Shown: one piece after another, positions 1 through 7,674 of the stretch
Layout: every line of letters begins with the position of its first letter
Numbering within the stretch: the first letter of the stretch is position 1
Origin: Nanobdellota archaeon
GTDB lineage: Archaea; Nanobdellota; Nanobdellia; Pacearchaeales; GW2011-AR1
NCBI GenBank assembly: GCA_018901625.1
Contig: JAHIEM010000033.1
Location: 1 to 31,257 of the forward strand
DNA length: 31,257 bases
Direction of reading: 5' to 3'
The notes under the pieces: model-generated
Told to the model about the DNA's origin: nothing
What the model saw: the letters and a program-made list of their open reading frames with translations, nothing else
Databases searched by the model: none
Made by a program: the position numbers and the translations under genes

Positions 1-87
1 AAGTTGAAGCTAGTTCTTGAGGATTTGAAGGGTGTTGTTAGTGCTAGGGAGATTAAGACTGGGAGCTTTAGTGTTGAGTTTGTGTAA
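1..87 (+). CDS. C-terminal end of an unidentified protein (5' end outside window)
   Basis: Frame 1 is open from the first base to a TAA at 85-87 and encodes 28 residues ending SARE-IKTG-SFSVEFV. The codon use (GAG, AAG, GTT, CTT) matches the well-behaved genes of the window, which supports real coding sequence. Too little is present to name a family. The gene continues upstream of the window. Confidence 0.55.
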   Translation, partial: KLKLVLEDLKGVVSAREIKTGSFSVEFV

Positions 88-172
88 TTATGCATCATTT
101 TACTGCCTTGACTATCAGGTAAGGCGCTTGAGTTTTTTCATCTTTCCAAAAAAACTCTTCGGGGTCGGCTAG

Positions 173-451
173 AGGCTCTTTTACTCTCTCAACAAAGAAG
201 CACAGAGCATTCTTCGCTCATTCGAAAGAGTAAAGGAGATTCTGAAGAGTAATCCTCAGTATGGCGATCCTATAAGAAAAGAGCTTGTTCCAGATGAATT
301 CAAGAAGCAAGGAATTTTGAATATTTACAGAGCAGAATTATCAAATTTCTGGAGGAGGGTTTATACTTTAGAAGGAAATAAAGTTGAAATATTTTTGTTT
401 GTTCTGAAGATAGTGGACCATCCGAGTTATGATAAATTATTTGGATATTAG
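173..451 (+). pseudogene. RelE/ParE-like toxin remnant, 5'-truncated
   Basis: This frame is open from just after a TAG at 170-172 to a TAG at 449-451 (92 residues). It has no ATG, GTG or TTG near its beginning, so no start can be assigned. The translation contains NPQYGDPIRKELVPDEFKK, then NIYRAELSNFWRRVYTLEG, then a tail ending DHPSYDKLFGY. That is the layout of the small archaeal RelE-type mRNA interferase family: a basic loop, an Arg-rich beta strand, and a C-terminal HxxY-K-FGY. The usual N-terminal helix and start are missing or shifted out of frame, and no antitoxin gene is adjacent. I read it as a decayed toxin. A rare start codon or an upstream frameshift remains possible. Confidence 0.55.
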
Positions 452-469
452 TATCCCGCCACATATTTC

Positions 470-477
470 TTTTTAAA
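470..477 (+). promoter_or_regulatory. TATA box that selects the ATG at 499
   Basis: The T-rich box ending in TTTAAA (472-477) is centred 24.5 bases before the ATG at 499, the spacing seen before many starts in this window. It fits poorly with the in-frame TTG at 484, so the start was taken at 499. Confidence 0.5.
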
Positions 478-498
478 CCATGCTTGTTTTTTAGATTT

Positions 499-762
499 AT
501 GAGCCAGGAACTTGAAGAGGGGGTTTTTAGGAATGTTTTTCACAAAAAAGGAAACAGAGAAGATGATGTTAAGAGAGCGCGAGAGGCTGTTGAAAAAAAT
601 AAGGGGCTTCTTGTTCTTGTAAGAGACTTAAGTTTTAAAGATAAACTAATTGCAGGAACTCTTGTTTGTTACCCTTATAATGATTTTTTATATGCATTAG
701 AGCGTTTTGATGGAACAACTGCTAACTTTAACTTTTGTGATCTTTCTGAGATGTATGTTTAA
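499..762 (+). CDS. Hypothetical small protein (87 aa)
   Basis: An 87-residue soluble protein beginning MSQELEEG, with a charged first half (KKGNREDDVKRAREAVEKNK) and a hydrophobic strand LLVLVRDL followed by LIAGTLVCYPYNDFLYALERF. No signal peptide, membrane segment or familiar motif is visible. The start at 499 is preferred over the TTG at 484 because of the TATA box at 470-477, implying a leaderless mRNA. It ends 38 bases before the TATA-to-start interval of aRF1, so it is probably transcribed alone. I do not recognise the family. Codon use is like its neighbours. Confidence 0.6.
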   Translation: MSQELEEGVFRNVFHKKGNREDDVKRAREAVEKNKGLLVLVRDLSFKDKLIAGTLVCYPYNDFLYALERFDGTTANFNFCDLSEMYV

Positions 763-771
763 TTACTTAAT

Positions 772-779
772 TTTATAAA
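772..779 (+). promoter_or_regulatory. TATA box of the aRF1 gene
   Basis: TTTATAAA is centred 25.5 bases before the ATG at 801, so transcription is expected to start at or next to the start codon. No Shine-Dalgarno sequence is present. Confidence 0.55.
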
Positions 780-800
780 CGCATAGTTTCTTATCATCAA

Positions 801-1889
801 ATGCTTACATCATATGAAGAGCTTGATGAGCTGATTGAAACTCTCGGGAAGATTAGAGGAAGACATACAGAGTTAGTTACAGTGATGATTCCTTCAGGGG
901 CGAACATATACACAACTGCTGACCAGATTGCATCTGAGGGGTCTACTGCTGATAATATTAAGAGCAAAACAACTAGGAAGAATGTTGTTGATGCATTGGA
1001 GATGATATCCAGAGAGCTTAAAAAATACAAACAAACACCTGCTAATGGGATGGCTATTTTCTGCGGGAATGTTTCTGAGAAAGAGGGGCAGAATGACTTA
1101 AAATTGTGGGTTATTGAACCTCCGCAATCATTGAGAACCAGGCTGTACAGATGTGACCAGGTTTTTGTTATTCGGCCTTTGCAGGAGATGAGAGAGGTTC
1201 AGGAAGTTTACGGGTTGCTTGTTATGGACCGGAAGGAGGCAACTATTGGGGTTTTAGAAGGAAAACAGATAAGGATGATAAGGAAAATGAGCTCTGGAGT
1301 TCCTGGGAAGATAAGGGCTGGAGGACAATCAGCTGCTCGATTCGAAAGAATTACTGAGGGATTGGCTAAGGAGTTTTTTAGGAGAGTTTCTGAATCAATG
1401 AAAGAGATATTTTTTGATATGCCTAAATTAAAAGGTATTTTAGTTGGGGGGCCTGTTCCAACTAAGGAAGAATTTTTAGAGCAAGGGCAGCTTGTGACAA
1501 AGTTAAAAGAGCTTGTTATTGGTGTTCGTGATATAGGCAATACTGATGAGTCTGGATTAACTGACTTAGTTGAAGCAAGCAATGATATACTTGCAAATCA
1601 AGAGATAATTAAAGAGAAAAAACTTCTCGAGAAGTTTTTTGAGACTCTTGGAAAGAAACCTGATTTAGCTGCTTATGGAGAGGAAAATGTGAAAAAAGCT
1701 TTGAAATATGGGGCTGTTTCTTTGTTGTTGTTGAGCAAGAAACTTAAGAAAGAAGAAATCAAAGAGCTAAGGGGGATGGCAGATTCTATTTCAGCTGATA
1801 GTGAGATTATTTCTACTGAAACTCCGGAGGGTGAGCAGTTTTGGAATCTTTCTGGAATTGGGGCTTTGCTGAGGTTTGCTACTGGCTAG
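801..1889 (+). CDS. prf1: Peptide chain release factor aRF1, shortened C domain
   Basis: Class I release factor that reads all three stop codons in the ribosomal A site and triggers peptidyl-tRNA hydrolysis. Visible motifs are NIKS (residues 52-55) and YxCxxxF (Y116, C118, F122) for stop-codon recognition, and GGQ (174-176, in AGGQSAARF) for hydrolysis. The C domain retains the EYGAV-LLLS-type segment (KYGAVSLLLLSKKL) and the ending GIGALLRF, which contact the GTPase partner aEF1A in archaea. At 362 residues it is about 50 shorter than usual. The gap falls after SKKLKKE, where archaeal and eukaryotic factors carry the minidomain, here apparently deleted. The mRNA is predicted leaderless. Confidence 0.95.
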   Translation: MLTSYEELDELIETLGKIRGRHTELVTVMIPSGANIYTTADQIASEGSTADNIKSKTTRKNVVDALEMISRELKKYKQTPANGMAIFCGNVSEKEGQNDLKLWVIEPPQSLRTRLYRCDQVFVIRPLQEMREVQEVYGLLVMDRKEATIGVLEGKQIRMIRKMSSGVPGKIRAGGQSAARFERITEGLAKEFFRRVSESMKEIFFDMPKLKGILVGGPVPTKEEFLEQGQLVTKLKELVIGVRDIGNTDESGLTDLVEASNDILANQEIIKEKKLLEKFFETLGKKPDLAAYGEENVKKALKYGAVSLLLLSKKLKKEEIKELRGMADSISADSEIISTETPEGEQFWNLSGIGALLRFATG

Positions 1890-1994
1890 ATTAACTGACA
1901 GATTTGAACTTTTTATGTTTTTGGATTTGAATGAAGTAATGACTATAACGATACAGCATAATAATATTTAAATAAAGGATTTTTTTGAGGAAAA

Positions 1995-2540
1995 TCAGAT
2001 CTCTAGAATGAAAAGTTTAAATTGCGAACCTGCTGCAGTCTTAATCGCCCTTTGATACATTTGGTGACCTTTGTCTAAATGAGTAAGAACAAATATTGTT
2101 TTAGATGGTCTCCTGCCTAAATTTCTGTAAAAATCTTCTGTTGCCATTTGATCATAATCATGGCCCCACCGAGATAAGATATACCGGTCATCCTCTGGAG
2201 TCTCAGATACTAATTCTGCAAAACCTTTTGATTGTATAAATGCAATGTTTCCCCTGGCTCTTTCTATAGACGTGATGTTATTCTGCAGATATCTGCCAAG
2301 AGCATTTCTTCCATCCTTTCCTTTTTCAGGAGAGAAATTCACTCTGAAAATTGCTTCTTGAGGAATTTCTAGTTGTTCTGCTAAATGAGCACAGCATTCG
2401 TCATAGAGTTCAGAAGTAGAAGCGCAATAACAAAGCACATTGGCTTTTCTCTCTTTTAATGCAATTAGAAGCATTGAAATATCTCTTCTTAATTGTTCGT
2501 CTTTCCTTAACATGCTTTCTAATGAAGTCTGATTTTCCAT
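1995..2540 (-). CDS. Hypothetical protein (181 aa), alpha/beta type
   Basis: A soluble 181-residue protein of unknown function. A helical, charged N-terminus (SMLRKDEQLRRD) leads into strand-like segments KANVLCYCA, GNIAFIQ, KTIFVLTHLD and QFKLFILEI. This spacing suggests an alpha/beta (Rossmann-like) fold, but no nucleotide-binding loop or catalytic motif is evident. It is convergent with aRF1. The start at 2540 is supported by a TATA box at 2562-2569 on the opposite strand, centred 25.5 bases upstream, giving a leaderless transcript. No operon partner is apparent. Confidence 0.65.
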   Translation of the reverse strand: MENQTSLESMLRKDEQLRRDISMLLIALKERKANVLCYCASTSELYDECCAHLAEQLEIPQEAIFRVNFSPEKGKDGRNALGRYLQNNITSIERARGNIAFIQSKGFAELVSETPEDDRYILSRWGHDYDQMATEDFYRNLGRRPSKTIFVLTHLDKGHQMYQRAIKTAAGSQFKLFILEI

Positions 2541-2662
2541 GAATTTGGAATTTGGGGGGAGTATTTAAACCTTTTTGAGACGCTGTTTTAGCAGTAATAA
2601 CATTCATAAGGCTGGGGATGCACGCTTTGTTTTTTGAGGCAGATTAAGAGAATAATTAAGCT

Positions 2663-2668
2663 TTTAAA
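2663..2668 (+). promoter_or_regulatory. TATA box of scpB
   Basis: TTTAAA is centred 23.5 bases before the ATG at 2689. A leaderless start is implied. Confidence 0.5.
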
Positions 2669-2688
2669 CAATAGTTCTATCTAAGTTT

Positions 2689-3300
2689 ATGGAAGAAATT
2701 GAAAAAGAAGGACTGAATGAACTTGATGCAAATGAGAATTTGGGTGAAAGCGAAAATAATCATCTCAGTGAGAATATTTCAATATCAAGAGAAACTGCTG
2801 ATGAGTTAGATAATTCTAGAGAGATTGAGAATTTGAAGAAGATAGAGGCTGCTTTATTTATATCTGGGAGGTGGCTATCTATGCAGGATTTAGTTATGCT
2901 AACTGACTTGAATCCGATTCTTTTAAGACAGTTGATTGAAAAGCTTAGGGAGAGTTATGGGGAGGATTCTTCAACAGAGATAATTAATAAGGATAATGCG
3001 TGGAAAATGGATGTTAAGCCAGAGTATGTTGGAATGATTAACAAGCTGGCGACTGGAACTGCTGAGTTTACTAAGTCTGAACAGGAAACTTTGGCTGTTA
3101 TTGCTTATAAGCAGCCTGTTAAGCAGTCTGTCCTTATTAAGATTCGGGGGAATAAGGCATACGAGCATGTGAAGAATTTTATTTCTCTAGGATTAGTTAA
3201 GGGCAAGAGGGCAGGACATACTATGGAACTCGAGTTAAGCGCAGATTTTTATGATTACTTCCATGTGTCTGGAAAAGAAGATTCAGAGACTAGTGAATAA
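2689..3300 (+). CDS. scpB: Segregation and condensation protein B (ScpB)
   Basis: Winged-helix kleisin partner that joins ScpA and SMC in chromosome condensation and segregation. After an acidic, low-complexity extension (about residues 1-45) the core begins IEAALFISGRWLSMQDL. The family signature is clear: ETLAVIAYKQPVKQ followed by IKIRGNKAYEHVKNFISLGLVKGK. In this family the first winged helix contacts ScpA and the second ends the domain. Length (203) is typical. ScpA and SMC are not in this window. The downstream glycosyltransferase starts 14 bases after the stop and is probably cotranscribed without any obvious functional link. Confidence 0.88.
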   Translation: MEEIEKEGLNELDANENLGESENNHLSENISISRETADELDNSREIENLKKIEAALFISGRWLSMQDLVMLTDLNPILLRQLIEKLRESYGEDSSTEIINKDNAWKMDVKPEYVGMINKLATGTAEFTKSEQETLAVIAYKQPVKQSVLIKIRGNKAYEHVKNFISLGLVKGKRAGHTMELELSADFYDYFHVSGKEDSETSE

Positions 3301-3314
3301 AGATAATACTCAAA

Positions 3315-4559
3315 ATGATTCGTGAATTCCTTATTTATTTTGGTGCATTTGTGGGTTTATTTGGAGTGATATTCTATTTTTTAGGGTTGATTGGAAAAAA
3401 ACCTCGGAAGGAGGAAGAGATTAAAGACTTTGAGTTGCCGAGTGTTTCTATAATTATCCCGGCTTATAATGAAGAAAAGGGAATTGCAGAGACTATTAAG
3501 TCTGCACTAAACCAGGATTACCCGAGAGAGAAATTAAGAGTGATTGTTGTTGATGATGGGAGCAAGGATAAAACTTATTCAATTGCTAAAAGATTTGAGA
3601 GCAAGATAGTCTCTGTTTATACTAAGAAGAATGGTGGAAAGGGAGCTGCTCTTAATTTTGGGATAAGCAAGTCTGGCAGTGAAATAATTGTGACAATGGA
3701 TGCTGATACTATTGCTGAGATGCGTGCCTTGAAGAAGATGATGCCTTACTTTAAAAGAAAAGATGTTATGTGTGTTACTCCTGCTATGGCTATTCACAAT
3801 CCAAGAGGATTTTGGGCGAGAATTCAGCAGATAGAGTACTTGCTCGGGATATTTTTAAGAAAGGCTTTTGCAAGCATGGATGCGATACATATAACTCCCG
3901 GGGCTTTTTCTGCTTACAGAAAGGTTTTTTTTGATAAGTACGGAGGATATGATACGAGCACGATTACAGAGGACATGGAGATTGCTCTGAGAATACAGTA
4001 TCATAATTATGCTATTGAGAATAGTTTGGATTCTGTGGTATACACTGTGCCCCCGAAAACTTTTAGATCTATGCTAAACCAGAGAAAGAGGTGGTATAAT
4101 GGCATGATTCTTAATTTATGGAGATATAGAGGATTATTTTCGCATAAGTATGGGGACATGGGGGTAGTAGTCTTGCCAATGGCAGTTATTACAATCTTGA
4201 TGTCAATCATGCTAACAGTGCAAGTTTTTGTGCAAACTCTTTCTAATGTCTGGAGAGAATTCTGGCTTTTTAGCGGAATAAATTTTGACTTCTCTAATTT
4301 TGTTCAAATTAATAAGTATGTTGTTGAAAGATTTTTCTTTAGTATATTTAGCAATCCTTTATTTGTGATGTCTCTTCTTTTTGTTCTTATACTTTTAGGA
4401 TACATGTTTTTTGCTAAGAAGAGTGTTAAAAAAAATGCTGCAGTTAAATTCAGCTTATTTTTGTTCCTTGGGTTTTACTCTTTTTTATTTTCTTTTTGGT
4501 GGATTGTTTCAATAATTGACACGCTCCTGAGGAGAAAAGTGGGTTGGGGAAAGGATTAA
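3315..4559 (+). CDS. Processive family 2 glycosyltransferase, membrane protein
   Basis: Inverting GT-A glycosyltransferase of the cellulose/poly-GlcNAc/hyaluronan synthase type. One N-terminal membrane segment (about residues 5-27) is followed by the catalytic domain: SIIIPAYNEE, VVDDGS (DDG 80-82), KNGGKGAALNFG, the metal-binding DAD (129-131), the catalytic-base motif TED (218-220) and QRKRW (256-260), the QxxRW motif typical of processive enzymes. About three to four hydrophobic segments follow (from about 280 to the C-terminus) and would form a channel. Product and sugar donor cannot be read from sequence; a cell-surface polysaccharide is likely. It lies 14 bases after scpB. Confidence 0.85.
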   Translation: MIREFLIYFGAFVGLFGVIFYFLGLIGKKPRKEEEIKDFELPSVSIIIPAYNEEKGIAETIKSALNQDYPREKLRVIVVDDGSKDKTYSIAKRFESKIVSVYTKKNGGKGAALNFGISKSGSEIIVTMDADTIAEMRALKKMMPYFKRKDVMCVTPAMAIHNPRGFWARIQQIEYLLGIFLRKAFASMDAIHITPGAFSAYRKVFFDKYGGYDTSTITEDMEIALRIQYHNYAIENSLDSVVYTVPPKTFRSMLNQRKRWYNGMILNLWRYRGLFSHKYGDMGVVVLPMAVITILMSIMLTVQVFVQTLSNVWREFWLFSGINFDFSNFVQINKYVVERFFFSIFSNPLFVMSLLFVLILLGYMFFAKKSVKKNAAVKFSLFLFLGFYSFLFSFWWIVSIIDTLLRRKVGWGKD

Positions 4560-4589
4560 ATATAAAAACAGATACAAGCTTGATAGAAA

Positions 4590-5231
4590 ATGGTTGTTAG
4601 ACGAGTGTTCAGTGTGAATCGGTTTATTTTTGCATTAATCATTACTATCCTCCTTTTTTTGACTATATTCCTTATAAGCTACTCTGTTTCGTATTCTCAA
4701 TACCAGAAAGTTTCTAGGGAGCAGACACTTGTTCTTTCCAGAATACTTAATTTTGATATTAAGAACAGCCTTCTGGGCCAGAGTTGCGTGAGCCTTTCTT
4801 CCAATGAGCTCTCACTTGAGCTGGATCATATGGGGAGTATTCTTAACTTGCTCGAAGAAAGGCTGGGAAAGGCAAATCCTAATGTTCTTGAACAGAAGAA
4901 ACTTTATGCAGCTATAGAGACAGAGCATTTTATTTATGTCCTGAACTATAATCAGGATTGTGGCAAGAATGTTAGTCTGGTTTTGTTCTTTTACTCTAAT
5001 CTGGAGCCTTTTTCTAGAACTGCAGATTCTATTGGGTATTCTCTGTCTTCTATAAAAGCTGATAGGAATCAGGATGTAATGGTGTACTCCTTTGATTATG
5101 ACCTTGATTCAGAGGTTATTCAGTTGTTGAAAGATATTTATGGAGTTAGCCAGCCCAATTCTTTGGTTTTTGGAGATGGCACTGTTCTGGAAGGGATATC
5201 TAAAAAAGACGAGATTGAGAAGCACCTTTAA
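4590..5231 (+). CDS. Membrane-anchored protein with thioredoxin-like C-terminus
   Basis: A 213-residue protein with an N-terminal basic stretch and one membrane segment (about 11-36), so most of the chain should lie outside or be anchored at the membrane. The C-terminal part has VMVYSFDYDLDS, LLKDIYGVSQPNSLVFGDG and a final helix. This order resembles the second half of a thioredoxin fold with its loop before a strand, but no CxxC pair is present, so redox activity is doubtful. Two cysteines (C66, and one in NQDCGK) could form a disulfide. TATA at about 4554-4565 supports the start at 4590 and separate transcription. Function unknown; the fold is inferred only. Confidence 0.6.
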   Translation: MVVRRVFSVNRFIFALIITILLFLTIFLISYSVSYSQYQKVSREQTLVLSRILNFDIKNSLLGQSCVSLSSNELSLELDHMGSILNLLEERLGKANPNVLEQKKLYAAIETEHFIYVLNYNQDCGKNVSLVLFFYSNLEPFSRTADSIGYSLSSIKADRNQDVMVYSFDYDLDSEVIQLLKDIYGVSQPNSLVFGDGTVLEGISKKDEIEKHL

Positions 5232-5283
5232 TAGTATACTGAATAATAGAAATGAATAAATAATCAATTAATCTTGTTAGAGT

Positions 5284-6096
5284 ATGGAAAGATGTGAAAA
5301 GTGCAAGAGAGATGAGAGCAAAGTCAAGCTAGTTGATGCTATTTATGACAGGGAGATTGTGAAGATATGCGAGGAGTGCGCGCTTCTTGAAGAGCTTCCG
5401 GTGATTAGGAGACCGAGCAGTTTCCAGCTTGAAGCCAGTGAGAAGCCGTATAGTGTGAGGCAGAGGCTTGCTAGGCTGGCAGGGGTGAGGCTTAAGGATG
5501 AGCTAAGAAGTGATATGAAGGCACAGGCAGGAGTCTGCGATGTTAGAAGAGTTATTAGTTTGGATAATCTTCGCAAGCCTAGAGACTATAATAAGACTCT
5601 TCAGGATAGGCAGGAGATTGCTAAGAAATTGAACAAACCTCTAGACTTAGTTGATAACTGGAACTGGCATATTCAGATGACAAGGAGAAATAAGAAGATT
5701 AGCTTGGCTCAGGTTGCAGAAGTTATTGGAGAGACAGAAGTTGTTTTAAAGATGATTGAGAAAGGAGATTTAGTTGATGATGCTAATAGAATTATTTCTA
5801 AACTAGAGCAGTATTTTAAGATAAATTTAAGAAAGTCTGAATTTGAGAAAGAGCAGGCAAGGCTGGAAAAAGTTAAGCAGCCTGCAAGAATCCTTAATTT
5901 TGATAAAGATGGGTTGAAAAATATTACAATTTCTGATTTAAAGATGATGAAAGACGCGAGAGAGACGGCTGAGGAAGATGATAAAGCGAGGGCGAGCAGT
6001 ATTGTTTGGGGAAAGGAAAGGAGTTCTAAGCCTGTTAAAGAGGATTACCAAGAGAGTTCTAGTGATAGTGATATAGAGATAATTGATGATGAATAA
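5284..6096 (+). CDS. MBF1-like factor: zinc ribbon plus helix-turn-helix
   Basis: Probable archaeal multiprotein bridging factor-like protein. The N-terminal zinc knuckle has Cys4, Cys7, Cys29 and Cys32. An XRE-type helix-turn-helix near residues 125-190 contains ISLAQVAEVIGETEVVLKMI-EKG and LEQYFKINL. At 270 residues it is much longer than ordinary MBF1 (about 150): it has an inserted basic linker (about 45-120) and an acidic, serine-rich C-terminal tail. MBF1 is thought to couple TBP or the small ribosomal subunit to regulators. The exact role of this expanded form is not known. An AT-rich box at about 5253-5262 sits near -26. Confidence 0.72.
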   Translation: MERCEKCKRDESKVKLVDAIYDREIVKICEECALLEELPVIRRPSSFQLEASEKPYSVRQRLARLAGVRLKDELRSDMKAQAGVCDVRRVISLDNLRKPRDYNKTLQDRQEIAKKLNKPLDLVDNWNWHIQMTRRNKKISLAQVAEVIGETEVVLKMIEKGDLVDDANRIISKLEQYFKINLRKSEFEKEQARLEKVKQPARILNFDKDGLKNITISDLKMMKDARETAEEDDKARASSIVWGKERSSKPVKEDYQESSSDSDIEIIDDE

Positions 6097-6104
6097 GAAA
6101 GCTT

Positions 6105-6110
6105 TTTAAA
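6105..6110 (+). promoter_or_regulatory. TATA box of rpoL
   Basis: TTTAAA is centred 24.5 bases before the ATG at 6132, right after the stop of the MBF1-like gene. A separate leaderless transcript is likely. Confidence 0.5.
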
Positions 6111-6131
6111 CCATCTTTATGTCTAGTTTTC

Positions 6132-6395
6132 ATGGAAATCAAGTATATTCAGGATGAGAAGAATGAGGCAGAGATAGAGATTAGCAATCTTACTATTGCT
6201 GAGATATTAAGAGATTACTTGTCTGAAGATGATTCTGTAATTTTTGTAGCTTGGAAGAGAGAACACTTCACTAAGAATCCTATTTTGAGAGTTAAAACTA
6301 GTGGGAAGACTGTTAGGAAGGCTATTTCTGATGCTAGTGCTAGAATAGAGAAAGAAGCTGATAAGCTTGTTGATGAGCTGAAGAAGGCTAAGTGA
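6132..6395 (+). CDS. rpoL: DNA-directed RNA polymerase subunit L (Rpo11)
   Basis: Small RNA polymerase assembly subunit that pairs with subunit D, the archaeal counterpart of the bacterial alpha dimer. The 87-residue chain follows the family pattern: an N-terminal strand (MEIKYIQDEKNEAEIEI), then LTIAEILRDYLSEDDSVIFVAWKREHF, the NPILRVKTSGK strand, and a long C-terminal helix (KAISDASARIEKEADKLVDELKK). The N-terminal half is divergent: the usual GEDHTL-N-LR segment is reduced to NLTIAEILRD, and the usual H-P-L in the dimer strand reads EHFTKN. Length is close to normal (about 90). Its stop is two bases from that of the convergent UbiA gene. Confidence 0.75.
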   Translation: MEIKYIQDEKNEAEIEISNLTIAEILRDYLSEDDSVIFVAWKREHFTKNPILRVKTSGKTVRKAISDASARIEKEADKLVDELKKAK

Positions 6396-6397
6396 TT

Positions 6398-7168
6398 TTA
6401 GTTTAGCCAGATCTTATTTAAGATTGGTCTTGACTTTTTGCAGTGTCCTATGATGAAGACTAATAGGATGTAGTAGGAAATCAGCAAGTAGTGAATTAAT
6501 TGATTGTTTGGAAGTTCTATAATAAACAATATCAGGATTATTATAAATGCGAGAATTTGCATTATTGTGAGGCTTTTTTTTGTGTAGTAAACCAATGCTT
6601 TTCTAGCCTCAAACCCTTTATAATCCAGTTCAACAATTCTTCTGGAGATAGAAGTTCCTATTGCAACAAAAAAGTATGCAAGAATAGGGTTAAGAGGAAT
6701 AGCTGAACTGACTAGAACTATGCCCATTAGAAATCTTAATGGGTGAGTGAGTGAGTTGCTAATGAATTCTAGATAAGGGATTTTTTTGCCTATAAAAGTG
6801 TAAAATATATTGAGAGCAATGAAGATGATGTATATGTAGAAAATCTGTCTAAATGCAAAGAAGGCAATTAGGAGTCCTGCTAGAACAGTAAGAACTACAA
6901 ATGTCCATGCATGGGGAAGGCATACTCTTCCAGAGGGTATTGCTCTGAATTTCTTTTTAGGGTGTAATGCATCTGATTTGCAGTCTGCAATATCATTCAT
7001 AGTGTATAAGCCGCTGTACATTAAGATATTAAATGAAAAGTAGACAAGGAGGAGTGCGGGAATCAGTGAATAGGTTATTTTAGGTGAGAAAATAAGCGCA
7101 CCCACTATAACTGAGATAAATGTGAGGTGATATCTAAACTTTATAAGTTTAAAATAGTCTCTGAACAT
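6398..7168 (-). CDS. UbiA-family prenyltransferase, possibly prenyl-phosphate phosphoribosyltransferase-like
   Basis: Polytopic membrane enzyme (256 aa, about 7-8 hydrophobic segments). The first Asp-rich motif is NDIADCKSD (58-66), followed by ALHPKKKFRAIPSG. An HP-K-R-PI-SG continuation is typical of the decaprenyl-phosphate phosphoribosyltransferase branch (mycobacterial Rv3806c) rather than quinone or heme enzymes. The second motif region reads SRRIVELDYKG, comparable to the KRYAEL of that branch, rather than the classic DxxxD of quinone enzymes. That branch transfers 5-phosphoribose from PRPP to a polyprenyl phosphate. Divergently transcribed from the PAP2 gene through a shared TATA box. 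Substrate is inferred, not proven. Confidence 0.78.
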   Translation of the reverse strand: MFRDYFKLIKFRYHLTFISVIVGALIFSPKITYSLIPALLLVYFSFNILMYSGLYTMNDIADCKSDALHPKKKFRAIPSGRVCLPHAWTFVVLTVLAGLLIAFFAFRQIFYIYIIFIALNIFYTFIGKKIPYLEFISNSLTHPLRFLMGIVLVSSAIPLNPILAYFFVAIGTSISRRIVELDYKGFEARKALVYYTKKSLTIMQILAFIIILILFIIELPNNQLIHYLLISYYILLVFIIGHCKKSRPILNKIWLN

Positions 7169-7188
7169 TTTAGTATTAATGAAGTTAG

Positions 7189-7198
7189 GTTTATAAAC
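7189..7198. promoter_or_regulatory. Palindromic TATA box shared by two divergent genes
   Basis: GTTTATAAAC is a perfect 10-base palindrome with its centre at 7193.5. The start codons at 7168 (minus) and 7219 (plus) are each 25.5 bases away, so one box can direct leaderless transcription in both directions. Confidence 0.65.
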
Positions 7199-7218
7199 TG
7201 AACTGTGTATTAGATAAA

Positions 7219-7674
7219 ATGCTAAAGAGGGGTATAAAAAAGATATTTTTGGAGAGTGTGAGAGATTTTACATCTCTCGGAAATCCAGTAATTCTTGCTT
7301 TAATCTCACTTGTTTTACTTGGTTTTAGTTTTGTTTTCTGGCAGTTGATTTTTGGGTTGATTTTAGTTGAGGTCTTTTGCACAATAATCAAGATATTTTT
7401 CCATAGGGGCAGACCGAGGAAGGAGGAGTATTCTAACCTTCTTGAGAAGATAAGCGCGGGAAGCTTTCCGAGCCTACATACTGCTAGGAGTGCATTTGTT
7501 TTTTTAGTTTTGTCTTTTCTCAGCTCGGATGTTGTAATTAAAACGATATTCATAGTGCTTATGATTCTAATCGGGGCGAGCAGAGTTATTCTGAAAAAGC
7601 ATTATGTTTCTGATGTTTTTGCTGGGCTGGTTATTGGAGCACTTGCTTCTTTACTCTGGAGAATTCTGATATGA
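7219..7674 (+). CDS. PAP2-superfamily lipid phosphatase
   Basis: Integral membrane phosphatase (151 aa) with all three PAP2 motifs: KxxxxxxRP (KIFFHRGRP, from K58), PSxH (FPSLH, 84-87) and SRxxxxxHxxxD (S121, R122, H128, D132). The histidines form the phosphohistidine and base. It sits between two UbiA genes and overlaps the second one by ATGA. In mycobacteria a PAP2 protein next to the UbiA enzyme removes the 5-phosphate from decaprenylphosphoryl-phosphoribose; by analogy this one may act on the product of the flanking prenyltransferases. The alternative is a general polyprenyl-diphosphate recycling phosphatase. Confidence 0.85.
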   Translation: MLKRGIKKIFLESVRDFTSLGNPVILALISLVLLGFSFVFWQLIFGLILVEVFCTIIKIFFHRGRPRKEEYSNLLEKISAGSFPSLHTARSAFVFLVLSFLSSDVVIKTIFIVLMILIGASRVILKKHYVSDVFAGLVIGALASLLWRILI

